Positions 48,793-62,280 of a stretch of DNA of 64,000 nt are shown here, piece after piece. Source of the stretch: Carallia brachiata (taxonomy: Eukaryota > Streptophyta > Magnoliopsida > Malpighiales > Rhizophoraceae); contig JADCRB010000037.1 in assembly GCA_021464245.1 (NCBI GenBank), positions 3,364,056 through 3,428,055 on the forward strand, written 5' to 3'. Made by a program: the position numbers and the translations under genes. The notes beneath the pieces are model-generated. The model searched no databases, was not told the origin of the DNA, and saw only the letters and a program-made list of their open reading frames with translations. Numbering within the stretch: position 1 is the first letter of the stretch; every line of letters begins with the position of its first letter.

Positions 48793-51700
48793 TGGATTAA
48801 TTGCTCGGCTAAGATTTTTCGTATTTTTAATGCAGTCTGTTTATTATTGTTTTTTTAAAATTATTTCAAGTAAACTGAATTAATATAGTCAATGAATCCT
48901 GTAAAGTATAGCCACTGAGAGCTCCAATTAATTAATAGTTGCTAAAATTTTCATTATTTTAGTAGATCTGGAGCTGTACGAGAGAATCTCCATATTTCTA
49001 TGTTCTTTTTTTTCTTAAAAAAAAATAGAGCTGAGTTTTTGGTACAATGAACAGACAATGCAATGACATTGAAATTGTTCTTGAAAGAAATTGTGCTCCT
49101 GTGCATTCATTTCCAATTTTCCATTCAATACTCTGTGTGTCTGCTCATGGGCTGTTGTACTGTTTCTGCTGTTTTCTTGTGCGTTTTGGCAATTTCATGG
49201 AACTCTTTTCACTCTTCAGTGCAGTGTTTCATTTTTTTTTTTGGTTTAAAGTGTTTCATTTTTAGTTGCCCTTATGGGTTACTTGGGCCGTGCCGTCATC
49301 ATGATGTGGTGGTAATGTTTTTGTTTGGATACTCTTGGCGGCTTCCCTGGTCCAGCCGGTCATTATCCATTATGACCACTTGGGAGGGGCTGAGAAACAC
49401 CTTCCCTCCTTTTTATGTTGTACGAAGTTTATCTCTCTCTCAACATAAAAACAGCATACCCTTTTTTTTTTTTTTTTTTTTATGTCAAATTGGCATAGAT
49501 CGGCTTAACTGGTACTTATACTATGATTAGATTGAGAGAAATTGAGTAAAAAAAATAAATAAAAAATAATATAATAATGATAATTTTATGATTAATAATA
49601 CAAATAATTAAAATTAAAAAATTATGAAAAATAAATAAATATTAATTTGTAAGAGAAAAAGTAAAAAATAATTATTTGAATCGATAGAAAATAAATAGAA
49701 AAAAAAATAAATAGAAAATATTTTCTTATCATTTTCCTTTCTTTTTCCACCGAAAAATTGCCAAATAGAGCACTAGACTGATGATAAATAAATTTTATCT
49801 ACAATATTAAGAGTTTAAATTTAGTGAATATATTAAATTTTTTTTTAATATAATCTTATAAAAAATTACTATTAAAATGTTCCTAATTCCAAAATTGTTG
49901 GCTACGCAATTACTATCTCCGAAAAAGCATACCAAAGTGATGGATGCTCCAACGGGTTGTTTTTTTTTTACGAAAGCCATATAAGATCCGCCTAGCCAAA
50001 GTTATCAAACCCCATCCGATCCGTCGGCAGCCCTACCCATAGTCAGACTGATTTATGACTAATCATCAAAGTTGATTTGAAAGTGATTTGAAATCAAAGT
50101 AATATGAACAAATCAAAGTGATTCGAAATCGATCGGAGTGGGGTCTAGTAGTTTATGATTTGACTACAGCCATTGGTCACTTCACTGTATAATGGAGAAG
50201 ATAACACATTCTCGTTTGAATATCCGAATTACAAAAGAAAATTCTTCAAATTTATTGGGGTAAACAACGACACTGATATATATGAAAGAAATATTTCCAT
50301 GCTGTCTGTCTAAGTTTAGGTTCCGATTGCCCTTTTAAATTTGACTAAGTAGATCGTATAATAGGAATGGTCATAATGGATTTGGGACCTGTCTGGACCG
50401 TATTCTCTTGCAGTTTATTACGGGCAAACTGGCCGCAGTGTGAAAGCTGTGTGCTGCTGCCACGGCCCGAAGGACCACACACGTCGACAAAGCCGTTCAT
50501 TTATTTCTCGCTGGATAATAAATGTTGGTTGGAATCTACCTGTTTGTTTGGTTCTATAATAAAATGGAATGGTCTAGTCTGGATTTAAGATGGAAAAAGA
50601 AACTTGTGGTGAGCGCATTTCTTAACTTTTGCGTTTACCGTGTTATATTTGGAAACAAAAACTATAAATCTGCAACGTGTGTCCTAATACACTCTTTGTT
50701 TAAGAATTTAAACTTCTCTGTTTGAGCTTTCAGATTCTATTTTAGGGAAAGAATATAAGATTTATAGGGACAATAAGACCTTCCCCTATTGGGTAGAAAA
50801 AAAAATATAAATACCAATGTAATCCAAAATGACCGTGGGAGGCTACGTGGGGGTCTCATTCATGCCATCCAAGAACAGCCTCTTTGATTAGTTGAAAGCC
50901 AGGGAAATTGGAATGCAGATTAGTTTGCCTCCTTTAATTTTACTTAAGATTTGGATCAAGTATCCTAAATCATCTGTCAGAGAGATTGCAGAGTTTACTT
51001 ACATAAGATATAATTGAAGTCAACTTCTCAAAAGATATTTTAATTTAATTTTATGCTTAACTCTCCTTGTAAACTAAAAAAATGTAATCCAAAATAACTT
51101 AAATAAATTTAGCGGATGTTGCTTCAGCTTGTAAAATGGCAACTATAAAGGGTGGCGTTAGTTGTGTGGGAGAAAAAAAAAAAAATCCTCGATCCCAACA
51201 TTGGCAATGACCCAATTCATGCCTTGGGAATTCGGTTGGTTCTCGTGTGCACCAGATAACACCACTCTGTTCTGTTCTTACTACTTACATCAATAACCGA
51301 CCTGAAAGTCCTTCCCTGGGGATGTTGAAGTTGTTTATTAGAGTAGAAGGTGATATTTTGGTAAAGAACATAGTACCATGCTTCTGTGTCTAGGCACATA
51401 TGTACAGCCAAATGAATCATCGGACTGAAATATTCAGAGATAAATCCTGCTGCTGGATTTGTCTTTATGGAGCAGAATATGGAGCCACACACATGTTCAG
51501 AAATGGGCTTGGCGCATCAAATTGTCAAACACAGTCATCCGCCCACGAGAAGGAACGGAGCGACAGCACTGTAACTGGTTCACAAGCAATTTCAAAACTT
51601 TTCATACAACTGCACAACCCACTTTATGAACTCTCTGTAATTTGGGTTCATTTTTATGGAACTTTGACGAATGACCGACAGCTCCATAACCACGAATTTC

Positions 51701-54700
51701 ACCAGAAATTTATGTTACTACAATACAATATATATATATATAGGGAATTTATGTTATTGAAATTAAAAAAAAAAAAGACCATAAATTTAAGTGAATACTC
51801 AGCATGCCAGAATAATTCTCTTTTTTATTTTTTTGACAACAAAAATAGTCAATAGTTAGTCTATTAATTAGATTGAGAGGTGAGTGCACTATACTATAGA
51901 GGCAAAACTCTCGAACGAACTTAGTTGGTTTTTTTATTTTTTATTTTTGAGGATATCGGGATTTGAACCCCAACATTGTCCCAGGCCATCTGAGCTTAGG
52001 TTAAAACAATTCCATTAACTAGGTAATTTTTGGAATTTATTAGTGTCATATCATTGGAATTTGGCAAAAGACATATGACTAGAACAGAAATTTTGAAAAG
52101 TGACGAATGAAGAACTAAAGAGACTTAACTATAATGAATTAAAGCTTAAACATATCGTAGTTTTTTTTTTTTTCAAGTTTAGGAATTGTTTTATCGTTAA
52201 ACCTCTTAAGAATTAGATAAAGTAAAGAGACTTACCAAGGAAACTTTTTATATCAAAATGAGCGATTTTGTCACATAATCTATAACAAAAATTTTGAATT
52301 TGGTGTTCTAATTATCTCAGATTTTCTTTCACCAGCATTGCAACTCTGCCTAATAATTAAGCTAAAAGAGGCTTCACATGCAAGTCACTTTCTCCACAGG
52401 CAGAGGAGATACGCCGTGGAGGGGAGTCAAAAGCAATTGAGCCAAGCAGCTCAGGTGACCATCTAAGTATCCAGGACCCATTCCTGTCCAGCCATGGCCC
52501 AATCACGATCCAGCCATGGAATAGCTGTTGATGTTGAAACCTAATAAACACCCCCGGAAGGTTACCTTGTGGGCATGTAACGTCCTTGCAGCCCCAACAG
52601 GGACAACTAAAAGGCAGGAACTTTGATAATATCTAAGTTGTTGGATTCTTGTTCAAACAAATTAAAATGAAGAAAACAAAAAGTTGGGTTCCCAACTACT
52701 CATCTTTAATTGTTTTTTTGTTCAAAAAAAAAAAGTACTCATCTTTAATTGAAAGGCTGGCACATTCTCATTCGGGTTGTATCACTGCAAATTGTTTTTT
52801 TTTTTTGGATACCATTGTAAACTGTTTTGTTACTCTCTCTAACAGCCCAAAATTGAGCAACCCAAGAAGCAAATTATCTTTTATATTATACAGTCTTATG
52901 TACCCTGATTTTTAATTTTCTTTTCTTTTTTTTTTCTCGAAAAAGGGTAAACAGATGTAAATCTTTACAAAGTTATCAGAGAAAATGACACAATTATGAT
53001 ATCGATCAATAGGTCAGACTATTTATACTGAACTTATTAGACAACAAATCATATAAGCCTAACAAGTGTCAATTGTATCATTGAAAACCTCATAGGACTT
53101 ATGTACCGTGTAGCCCCATTGTTTTTTTGGTTTTTTTTTTTAGCAAGGTGTAGCCCCATTGTTTAGTGTAGATAATTTTCTAATTTTCATTATACCTTTA
53201 TTTTCTAATTTTCTTTATACCTTTATTTTGGTTGTTTCTTGGTTACATCAACTTTTATTTTATTTCTTTTCGAGAGACATTGATATTACACCTTTATTCC
53301 TTGCCACGGTTGATCAATTCATTTGCCTCCACAACTCCACCAGATTCACCATAAAATTCAGCAGTGTACTGGGGGCATGCTTTTGTTTTTATAAATGACA
53401 TTACAAGAATGAGAAAGATACCGCGAAGAAAGATGACGAAACAATGTGTCAAGGCTTTTCAATGAACCCTATGTAATTTGTTTGAACTTGGACTAAAACT
53501 TCGATAATTACAAACTTTTTTTTGATTAACGATAATTACAAACTTTGACGTGCCAATTTTCCAATGCGATTGGAGTACATCAATTCAGCAAGTGTCACAC
53601 CAATTTAGGCCCACAACTAATAATTCCCGTGAGAATGGTGTCTGCTTCAGCGAACGAAATTGACGTATAGTTGGAAAGAATTGCTCAAATTTTCTCATTA
53701 AAAAAAATTATTTTCTTTGTTGTTTTTTCTCCAATAAAACACATCGGCATACGCTCGCGAGAGAATTTTCGCAGCCACTTCTAATAAGGCAAATCATACC
53801 AACGTATAAAAAAAAAAAAAAAAAAACTCGGGCTATTTGAGGGAGCTTAGAAATTCAATTTTCAATTATTTTTGTCTCAAATTCTCACAAAATGGAAGTT
53901 TTAATATGTGTGAACCAAAAACAAAAACTTTTGTAAGGCAAAAAATAATAGGGTACAACATTTTTGTCAAATTATTTCAACAAGAAAGTGAGGTGATATC
54001 CAATAAAAAAAAAAGAGGTACAAATTTTTTTTCTAATTTTTAGTAAAGATATTAGTCCATTATTAAAAAAAGACGCATGTGAGGAAAAAAAAAGAGTCTA
54101 AACCCCAAACTTCCTAATAAAAATCACACACCTTTTACTCCTTTACTTAAGTTGGATCATCAGCTAATTTTTCTTACAATGTTAAAAGATGTTTAAATAC
54201 AAAGTTTGAAAATAGCCCATTCAATGCTATAAAAGAAAAAAACAGGAATATATTTTTTTTGGTGCAAAAAAAAAAAACAGGAATAACATTCATTCTGATC
54301 TGTGCATTATTTACGTTCGGCGACACCAGTGAAGGAGACAACATAAATGGGCAATAAATAAGCTATTTTGTGAAAAAAAAAAACATAGCTATTTTGAGAT
54401 CTGGTTATCCGGCACGCTGCCCAAGTACTTACCAAGAATTATTTTGGGCCTCATCAAATATATTACGATGTCAAGATTTTTTTTTAATAAAAAAAATGTT
54501 GTTAGTATATTGATTATTTATTTATAAGATGCATTTAAAAGTTACTTATTAGACGTTTTCATTTAATTTTTTCTGTAAAAGTACACAATATTAAAATACT
54601 GTTAAACTTAAATAAGTCATTTTAAATTCAACCACACAGTATTAATCATACAGAGATATTAAAGCTTAGAGTTGGTTACTTTTTCAACTCTAAGCTTGTT

Positions 54701-55658
54701 AATCTTGGAGCTATCTCCTTAGATTTATATAAACGCAGTTTTTGCTTAGCAGAATTGCCGCACATCAACCCTTCTTTCATATTCAGGAAAAAAATTTATA
54801 AACACATTTTCCCCTTAAATCGTTAATCTTGGAGCAAGGTAAGCAGAAAGGAGGAAGGAGAAGCAGAAAGGGTAAGTGAGAACTAGTGTGAATCCAGCCA
54901 ATGCCAAAGACTGGCTACGTAGGATGTCCCATTACAATAATGCACACATAGAGCTGTCTACACCAGCATAAAACAGAGACAGAGAGAAAAAGCAAAAAAA
55001 AAAAAAAAAATGGTGGAATTAACTCATTTGGTAGACAGATAGAATTAAATCATTTTTTTTATCTATTAAAAAGTTTAATGAATTAGTATTAAAACAAAAA
55101 TTATACAATGGTAATAGTCCTTTTCATTATCATAAATTTTATATCTCTTTTTAAAATTAGTATTGAAACTTCTAAAAAAAAAATATTTAAATTCTTAATT
55201 ACTAAAATGTCTCTTAAAATATTTAAGTTAAATGATTGCATTGACATGTCAAAAAAACCCAAATCTTAATATAATATACATATTATATTCTATTCAAAAA
55301 ATAAATACATATTATATGATGTTTATTGGATTACTGGTACATTCTATGAGTTAACTTGACTTAACTATTGAATATAGAATTTATGGACATAAAAAAAAAA
55401 AAAAAAAAGGAAAAAAAGCAACATTTAAAAAAAGCAACATTTAGAGACCTAAAGTTTAGGTACGTGGTTGTATGGTACACAAACATAAATGTTCCAACCC
55501 AGCACACATCAACGTCCTCAACTGCCTTCCCTGCTTCCCTCCCTTAACCCTCTGCTCCATTCAAAATCAAAATCATCCCTTTGCATCGTTGCTATAGATA
55601 TGACCATTTTATAACAACTTCTTTATCATTCCTATGACCCAAACCTTGGAAGAAATCC
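48793..55658. other. Long intergenic, no gene supported
   Basis: Nearly 7 kb, AT-rich, with many T-runs, short SINE-like pieces (51950-52025) and microsatellites. A GC-richer patch at 52365-52545 and another near 50380-50490 remain unexplained; neither shows a family I know. The open frames of up to about 150 codons here overlap T-runs or low-complexity text and are not convincing. Confidence 0.45.
51950..52025 (-). mobile_element. tRNA-derived SINE-like fragment
   Basis: On the minus strand GGGGTTCAAATCCCG is a good B-box. It is preceded by CTAAGCTCAGATGG, an A-box-like stretch, and followed by an A-rich tail (positions below 51950). The head is only partly preserved. Confidence 0.4.
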
Positions 55659-56415
55659 ATGGAGCTCAAGTCTAGCATCGCTGCAGTCATTCTTCTTTCT
55701 CTCCTTCTTGCCACACCATGCCCTTCAAGCGGTTTGTGCTTTTCATGAAGAAGCTTAATTTCCTTCAATATATTCATCATTATAACATGTACAACTTAAT
55801 GGGGTTTCAATTTTTTCTTTTTTCTTTTTTTTCATAGGGGGATCGGATGTGGCTGATCCAGCGATATATGAAATTGATTATAGAGGGCCAGAGACGCACT
55901 CCTCCTCGATGCTTCCTCCTCCAAGTCATTCTCGCGGCTGGCCTCGGATCCATCGAGGAAGCAACGTTGCATCCTCTAAAGCCAAAGACTTGGGTGGTGG
56001 TGGAAACACCAGAAAAAGTGTAAGAACACAAATTCCATTGAGCTGATACATATAAGACATACAAATTAAAGGTTTTAAAAATTAAAAATAAAAAATAAAA
56101 AAATGAAGCAACATAAGTAGTGTGCTCACAAAACTTTCGGTTTCTTAGTTAATTCGAATTCCATGGAAATTAGAGAAAGAAAACTGAGTCTACTAATTTA
56201 GAAGCAGATGAGATTGAAAGCATTAATTTTATTATTTGGATATATGGATTTGACAAAGTGTACTGTATACTTGTCACCTAACCGAATTCCCTTAACTTCT
56301 TTAGCCTCTGTGTCTATGTGCATTATATGCACGAGGCGCGATTCCATTTATCACATGACCTGTCTCATTCCAATACTTTGTGTTTTTGCAGGCTAATAAG
56401 AGTGTTCATGGATGA
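55659..56415 (+). CDS. Small secreted peptide precursor, family unrecognised
   Basis: Three exons, 55659-55731, 55838-56019 and 56392-56415, GT-AG and in phase, give 92 residues. Residues 1-25 form a clear signal peptide (MELKSSIAAVILLSLLLATP, then CPSSG). The mature part is hydrophilic. It contains an Asp-Tyr pair at 38-39 within YEIDYRGPETHSSS, the kind of acidic-Tyr site used for tyrosine sulfation, followed by a Pro/His/Arg-rich stretch (MLPPPSHSRGWPRIHRGSN). It ends NKSVHG. No cysteines remain after the signal peptide, so it is not a defensin-type peptide. The layout resembles a precursor of a post-translationally modified signalling peptide (compare PSY, CIF and RGF peptides), but it matches none of them by eye. 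Ligand function is inference. Confidence 0.7.
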
Positions 56416-58344
56416 AATGAAAGAGTTTGCTAGTCTGGGCTTGAACTACTATTTAATTTCATCTTAAGTCAGTACCGTTGGAAGATGATGGGATGTGATC
56501 GATGGAACCTAATGGAATGTCATCTGATGAATTTTGTTAAAATATTGAAGAAAATTCATCTGGTTACAATTCATTAATTTCTATAATTATAATATCTACC
56601 AAATATGTTATACTCTCTCTTTCAAAAGTGTCGTGCAAGAATCTACCTATGAAGACCCACAAAAGAGGTAGAAGGCATTCAAAACTTCGCCTCGCCCATT
56701 TTGGCTTGTATACGTATTGTTGTAAATGCTAGTTTGTGCGATGATACATAAATAATGTTTCTAGGGGTTACAATTGTCGCTGCATATTTTTACATTTTGT
56801 GAACAATTGTTCTTATTATGGAGATTTATTAGTAATTATCCTGGTTGTGATGTAAGATTCCAAGCATTAGCCATTAATTGGCTGCCTGGCTTATCAAATC
56901 TTATCCAGTTTTGCCATTTTGTGGCTGATAGCTGCTCAAGTTTTTACGATTAATGAAATTGTAAGATGTTTGAGCGCTTATTGGTTCCCTGGGATTGTGT
57001 AGATCATTTGGGGAGATTAAGGTGTGTCTGCTTAGCAACCAAAATCATCTAAGCGGTCTCGTCCATTTTGCAACGAAGATTCTACGAGCATAAACAGATA
57101 TAGTAAGGACTAAGGAAGAAAACAGTGCCAATGTTGCACTATCCAGTGCTGTTGATTGGGAGCTATTCAGATTGGCTCTTCGTTTGCCATATAATCCGAA
57201 GTTTATAAATTACATTGCAAGCCACTGCAAGGGCTTGAAAAGGTATTCTCGAGTTAATAACCAATTTAGAGACCTATCATTGACTAAAACAAAGATTACA
57301 CTTGGTCTCTGTCTGCCATTTTATTTGTCGGCATGTCTCACCAGGTCCCGCACTAAAGTTGAAGCCAGATGTTATGTAATTATTGTGTGTACTTCTAAGA
57401 AAAAGTACGAAAAGAAATATAATGAAGGTTTGCCTAGTTGGATTAAATTCTAATAGACTGATAGAACCATGCTTGCAGGTTGCAGCGCAATAGAAAGACC
57501 ATATTTTATCAAATTAGAATCTTTTTTGGTTCAAAAAAACAGAAAATTTTTTTGTGGATCTTAGTTCTAGCATTATAATTGGCTCTAATATATGGTGGTT
57601 AATATAAGTACGTATCAATATTTGCCTTACAAAGAAAAAAAGAACAGGAGACTTATCACTTGTGCTATCATCAATTCGAAAACGTGTAAATCAGGCAGTC
57701 ACTTAATTCGGACCAAAAAGACCTGGTGCCAGCAAGCCCTATACCTCTCAAAGCTAATGCTTCTGAATAGGGGTTTCATGGGTCGGGCACCCTGCAAAGC
57801 GGCCCGAATCCAACATAAAAACATGTAACTCAGACCAAGAATTTATGCCCATAAGGCCTGCTGCTCACAAGGAAAACCCAATTGAGCGGCCAGGAACCTG
57901 GGCTTCACAAGATGTTGGCTGGTATTCAATTTTGATGAATTCTACATTTCTTCCAATGATCCAGTCTTAGCCCTCGCCACATATGAAAAACTTGAATGCT
58001 GAAAGTTCGACACAACCCGTTTCATCCAAATCAAAACCTCCAGATTTCTCAGTCTTAAAATGGTTACTTTAACCAGATATGGCGGCAAGCAAAATAAGGA
58101 AACTAACAAAGGAGATGGAAAACCGCACTAAAGTTTTCAGCATAAAATGCACGTTGACCTCCAGTTCTACCAATATAGGATTGCTTCCTAATTGTAAAAT
58201 TTAAAATTCTAAGCAAGTATGAAACCCAAAATGAGAGATAACAGTGACAGTTGTTCTCTTCACATGAACAAAGGGCAGGAAAGTTTCGAGCACAACAGTC
58301 CAACGTGCAGGAGGGCACGACAACAGAATGCAAGTCCTATATTT
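56416..58344. other. Intergenic
   Basis: AT-rich spacer, probably including the 3' untranslated region of the peptide gene and, at 58100-58344, that of S1FA. No gene supported. Open frames near 57172-57828 look like chance. Confidence 0.45.
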
Positions 58345-59533
58345 TCACTCTCCCGGTGCAGAGACACCTTGCTTCAGTCTTTCCCTCTTCATTTTCTTCT
58401 TGGAGACTGGTTTCTTCTTTCTTGGTGGAAGGGTCTTCTGGGCATACAGGTAAAGTATATAATTTCCAATTAGGAATGTTAAAACTAAACCCCCAACAAC
58501 CAGCAGCACTATCAATCCTGGGTTGAAACCTTTTGCCTCAGCATTCTTGATCACGTTTCCCTATTCATCAAATTGTCAAATCATATTTCCAGCATTCAGG
58601 AATTCCCCCACACCACCAAAAACAACAAAACCACAAAAACCCAAGGAAGCTATTTTGATATAATGCGTTTAGATAATTAACCAAATACTTTGCGAAGCAG
58701 CGGAGCAATTGATCCAAAAGCTGCTACTTCCCTGCAGAACAACCGACCCTGGAGAGGGTGTGCATATGCTATGTTGCCATGCCAATGCATGATACATATG
58801 AACATAAGATGCACCACACGAATGAGATTTGAATACGAATACGAAGACGCAGAATCTGGCATCCATCACAATCATAGACATGCACACCTGTAAACATGCC
58901 TATTCTCCTAACACACTAGACATTGAAGGAAAGAAGAAAACACAGCCCCCACTGGCTGCCGTTTCAAGCTTCCCAGCTAACCCACATAATCGTATAGGTC
59001 AATTCAAAACCCCAAAAAAACAACTTAATCGGGAAATGCAGCACCACCGCTCCAATCAAACAACATCAAAAAGCAACCCACCATAGCCCAAAAGTAAAGC
59101 ATTATGCATTAATAACATTAATAACAGCCCAAAATCAACCAAAAATTCTTCCAGGCAAAAGCATAACAACACAACACTTACGCAATTAAGCATCCACCAT
59201 TAAGTTAAACAAATGTGTAAAAATCCAAATGCCTCAAACAAGTAAACAGTCTCCTGGATCACAACAAATCCCACATGAAATTCCAAAACTTAAAAAAAAT
59301 TAAAGTTGAATAATTATAAAATGATATGGAGAATCGTAAAAACGAGATCACAGAAAGAATAAATTGATCTCCTAATTAGAACGCTAAAAATCGGTTCCTA
59401 TCGACACAGATCTCGTGAATTAAGGGATTAAAAAAAAAAAAAAAAAAACAAGGTTAGAGGGTTTGTTTTTTCGTGAAAAGAAGCGTACCGTGCTCTGGGA
59501 CGACGGGTCGGAAAAATCGAAATCGTCGCTCAT
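58345..59533 (-). CDS. S1FA: S1FA family protein (putative DNA-binding S1FA)
   Basis: Small plant protein first described as binding the S1 promoter element; its membrane-like segment makes a nuclear role uncertain. Two exons, 59489-59533 ([15 protein letters not shown]) and 58345-58560, give 86 residues. A strongly hydrophobic stretch ([20 protein letters not shown]) lies near residues 30-50, followed by a basic tail, [19 protein letters not shown], ending SAPGE. Length and ends match the family. A (GA)n microsatellite lies just upstream of the start codon (59601-59630). Confidence 0.93.
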
Positions 59534-59599
59534 GGCGGCGAAAGGGCAGTTTCCGGTGAGGGACCTCGCTGCAACAAATACAAAACAATAAGAGAGTTC

Positions 59600-59600
<1 letters not shown>

Positions 59601-59631
<31 letters not shown>
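59601..59631. repeat. (AG)n microsatellite upstream of S1FA
   Basis: About 15 AG repeats about 70 bp upstream of the S1FA start codon, in the leader or proximal promoter. Such GAGA runs are bound by BPC proteins in plants. Length may vary between individuals. Confidence 0.8.
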
Positions 59632-59633
<2 letters not shown>

Positions 59634-59726
59634 ATGGGTGAGAATGACAGATCTAATCTCTAACAAATGGCAAAGAAGCGCTGAGTTTTCTTTTTCTAAT
59701 TATTAATATAATTTTTAAGAGTCCCC

Positions 59727-59944
59727 TAGCTGGGCGGATAAAAAATAGATTAAATTTTTTTTTTTGTAATTAAATAATTTATTTGTGTAATCAGGTGCTT
59801 AATTTTTATAACAAAAGAATATATAAAAAAATATTTTAAAATTTGTTGTAATAATTTAATTTTTCGTTATACAAAAAAATTATCTAATTACACAAAAAAA
59901 ACATTCTTGCGTCTATTTTTCGTCCACTAAATCCCGTCCACCTA
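59727..59944. mobile_element. TA-flanked MITE, copy B
   Basis: About 218 bp, same family as 22058-22266. The left end GCTGGGCGGATAAAAAATAG and the right end, read in reverse, GGTGGACGGGATTTAGTGG followed by ACGAAAAATAG match each other and copy A. Both sides carry TA. No coding capacity. It lies just upstream of the S1FA gene. Confidence 0.65.
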
Positions 59945-62280
59945 TATTTTTTTAATTTTTAATACAATAAATTTTGTCGGATGTCCCCGAAGGGACAATT
60001 ACAATAAAAATAACGTGGCTGGTGCAAATGGTATTTATTTCGGTCCTCCAGGTTTCGGTTATTTTGTTATCCCCCCAGTCAAATCTGTATTTGTGCAATG
60101 CTACCCTATTGTAAAATTTAAAATTTGTAATCGTTGCTACAAAAACAAATGAAAACAAAGGAATGCCCGATTCCCCGTTAATGGAAAGACAAAAGCTAAA
60201 TTAAAACGCTTTGAGAACAATATAAGAGTAACAAAGAATGTAAATTAATCACATTTTACTAGGGTCCATTTATTTGTTATAAAATAATTTACATTTGTAA
60301 AATATTTACAGGAAAAAATATTTACAGTAAAAATAATAATTTTCCTTTGTCACTTACTTATAACACAGTTTGTATTTTCCTGAAAATAATTTCAGCTCTG
60401 CAAAAGGAGAAATTATTTTACCTGAAAATCTGAAAATTTTTTTCAAATTTTGCCCATATAAAATATTTTTCGTGAAACAAATGCCGAAAAACCTGTAAAA
60501 TTTTTTCTTATAAAATATTTTATAAGAAACAAATATACCCAATATAAAAAATAAATGAAATTGAACGCAACAAAATTATTTTGTTCTCCTCTTGTGCTGA
60601 CTTTGCTACTCAGCAGTGTTCTTATCGAAATTTGATGGTGGAGTTGCGTTAGTACTAGTCGAGACAAAATGAGGGCCAAAAATTTCACAGCTGGACAGAG
60701 GAGACGTTTAGTTGGACACCTGTTCTATTGTATTTGTGTGTGGGGACAAACTAGTGCCGGGTGGTTATTAAAATTTTAAAGTGTATTGCATGAACAGATT
60801 CATTGATGCAGTAACGCAGACTTTTCTTCCTCCACCTCGTCTTTCCCCTTACATAGTCGCATGCATTAGAAATCCACACGCATCGACTAGACATTAGCCA
60901 ACTGAATGGACAAGAATCAAAACTGCATAGCCTAGCGCACTATTTCTTGGGCATTTCTCTTTTTTTTTCTTTTTTAGTTTGATACGGTTGAATATCTAAT
61001 TTATTAAACTAATTAATCTAAACTAACTCAAACAGAATCTTGAAGGGCAGTAAAAGTCACCAATACGTATTTAATGCGGCTGCACTATATCTCTTGGGCT
61101 TTTTTTTTTTTTTTTGTTTTTTTTTTTTTTGGGCACTTCTGGTTCCATGAATTCACAGCCCTTACGACTGAGCTTCCTCCGTTGTTACAAATTGGCCTAA
61201 ACTGTCAAGGTCCATGGCTTCAGCCCCAGACAGGCATACCTAAACGGGCCCGATGCTCGATACTGAGTGCATATAAATCTTCGATCAGTTTTGCCTTACA
61301 AACAAATCTTTAAAAAAAAAAAAAAAAACCAAATCCTACAAATAAATTATACAAGCAGCCTTTTTATCAATTAAATCATAAATCCTAAACTAAAAAGTCT
61401 AAATCCTAAATGATATGTCATTTATTTAAACATTAAATTATAAAACCCACTCCTAAAATGAATGATGATTTGTCATTTATTTAATTAGGTCCCACAATTA
61501 AGCGCAAGATGTTTGTGTTGCATTGTTATGATCCCTAAAACAAAAGCAACCTCTATCTCACTTCCCCAAAAATCTAGGCGTCCTATACGCCTTGTGATGT
61601 CTTAGTTGCTTAAATTCACGGATATGATCTAGCGTGCATTCTAGTCAACGACCAACGGTGACCCACAATTTACAGTGCACCTTCCTGTTATTTTGTATTT
61701 AGTTTATGAGCAATAATACATATTTTAAAATTTAGTGTTTCAGTTAGTGTTTAGATTAAAATTAAAATTAATATTTTTTAAATAAAATTGATAGTTTTTA
61801 AAAATACAAAAATAATAAGTATTTAAAAAATCATTAATATTATTTTAAAAATATCAAGCTTAATTTTAATCAGATACCAACTGAAATACTAAATTTAGTA
61901 CACCAACATTTTCTTTTTTATTTAAGAACATACATCTTAGTAGATGCTTATCTTTCCGTTCTATACTAGTGATGTGGAACGTGATATGAGAAAGCATGTA
62001 CCGGAAAAAAAAAAAAACCGATGCGAGAACCCAGCTTACCTCAAAATTTCTTTAGATTGGTTTAAATTCCTTTTCTCCCTTTCTCCATCATGCAGCATGA
62101 GTTGCGGCATTAGTGTAACTGGGGATGCCCCTCAATTTGAAGTCCATCTAAAACCTGTCATACTAATAAATTAAAATATAGCTAAACAGACCGAATGAAA
62201 AACTAAAATGTGTAGGAAATAGTGGAAGAAGCACATACGCCAAAACTAGACACTCTTACATTCTAGCTTCAGAGTAAAAA
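59945..62280. other. Intergenic with MITE
   Basis: AT-rich spacer between the S1FA promoter side and the FANCD2-like region. It contains the element at 60262-60540 and T-runs near 61101-61132. No gene is supported. Confidence 0.45.
60262..60540. mobile_element. Palindromic MITE-like element
   Basis: The left end GGGTCCATTTATTTGTTATA then AAATAATTTAC matches the reverse of the right end GGGTATATTTGTTTCTTATA then AAATATTTTA. Inner blocks TTTACAGG and AAAATATTT also repeat inverted. The GGGTCCATTTATTTG-type ends resemble hAT-derived MITEs. Flanking duplication is unclear. Confidence 0.5.

Noticed and set aside
51217..51855. Open frames of 91 and 151 codons on opposite strands
   Set aside because: They overlap each other and one runs into A and AT repeats; no known domain or splice context.
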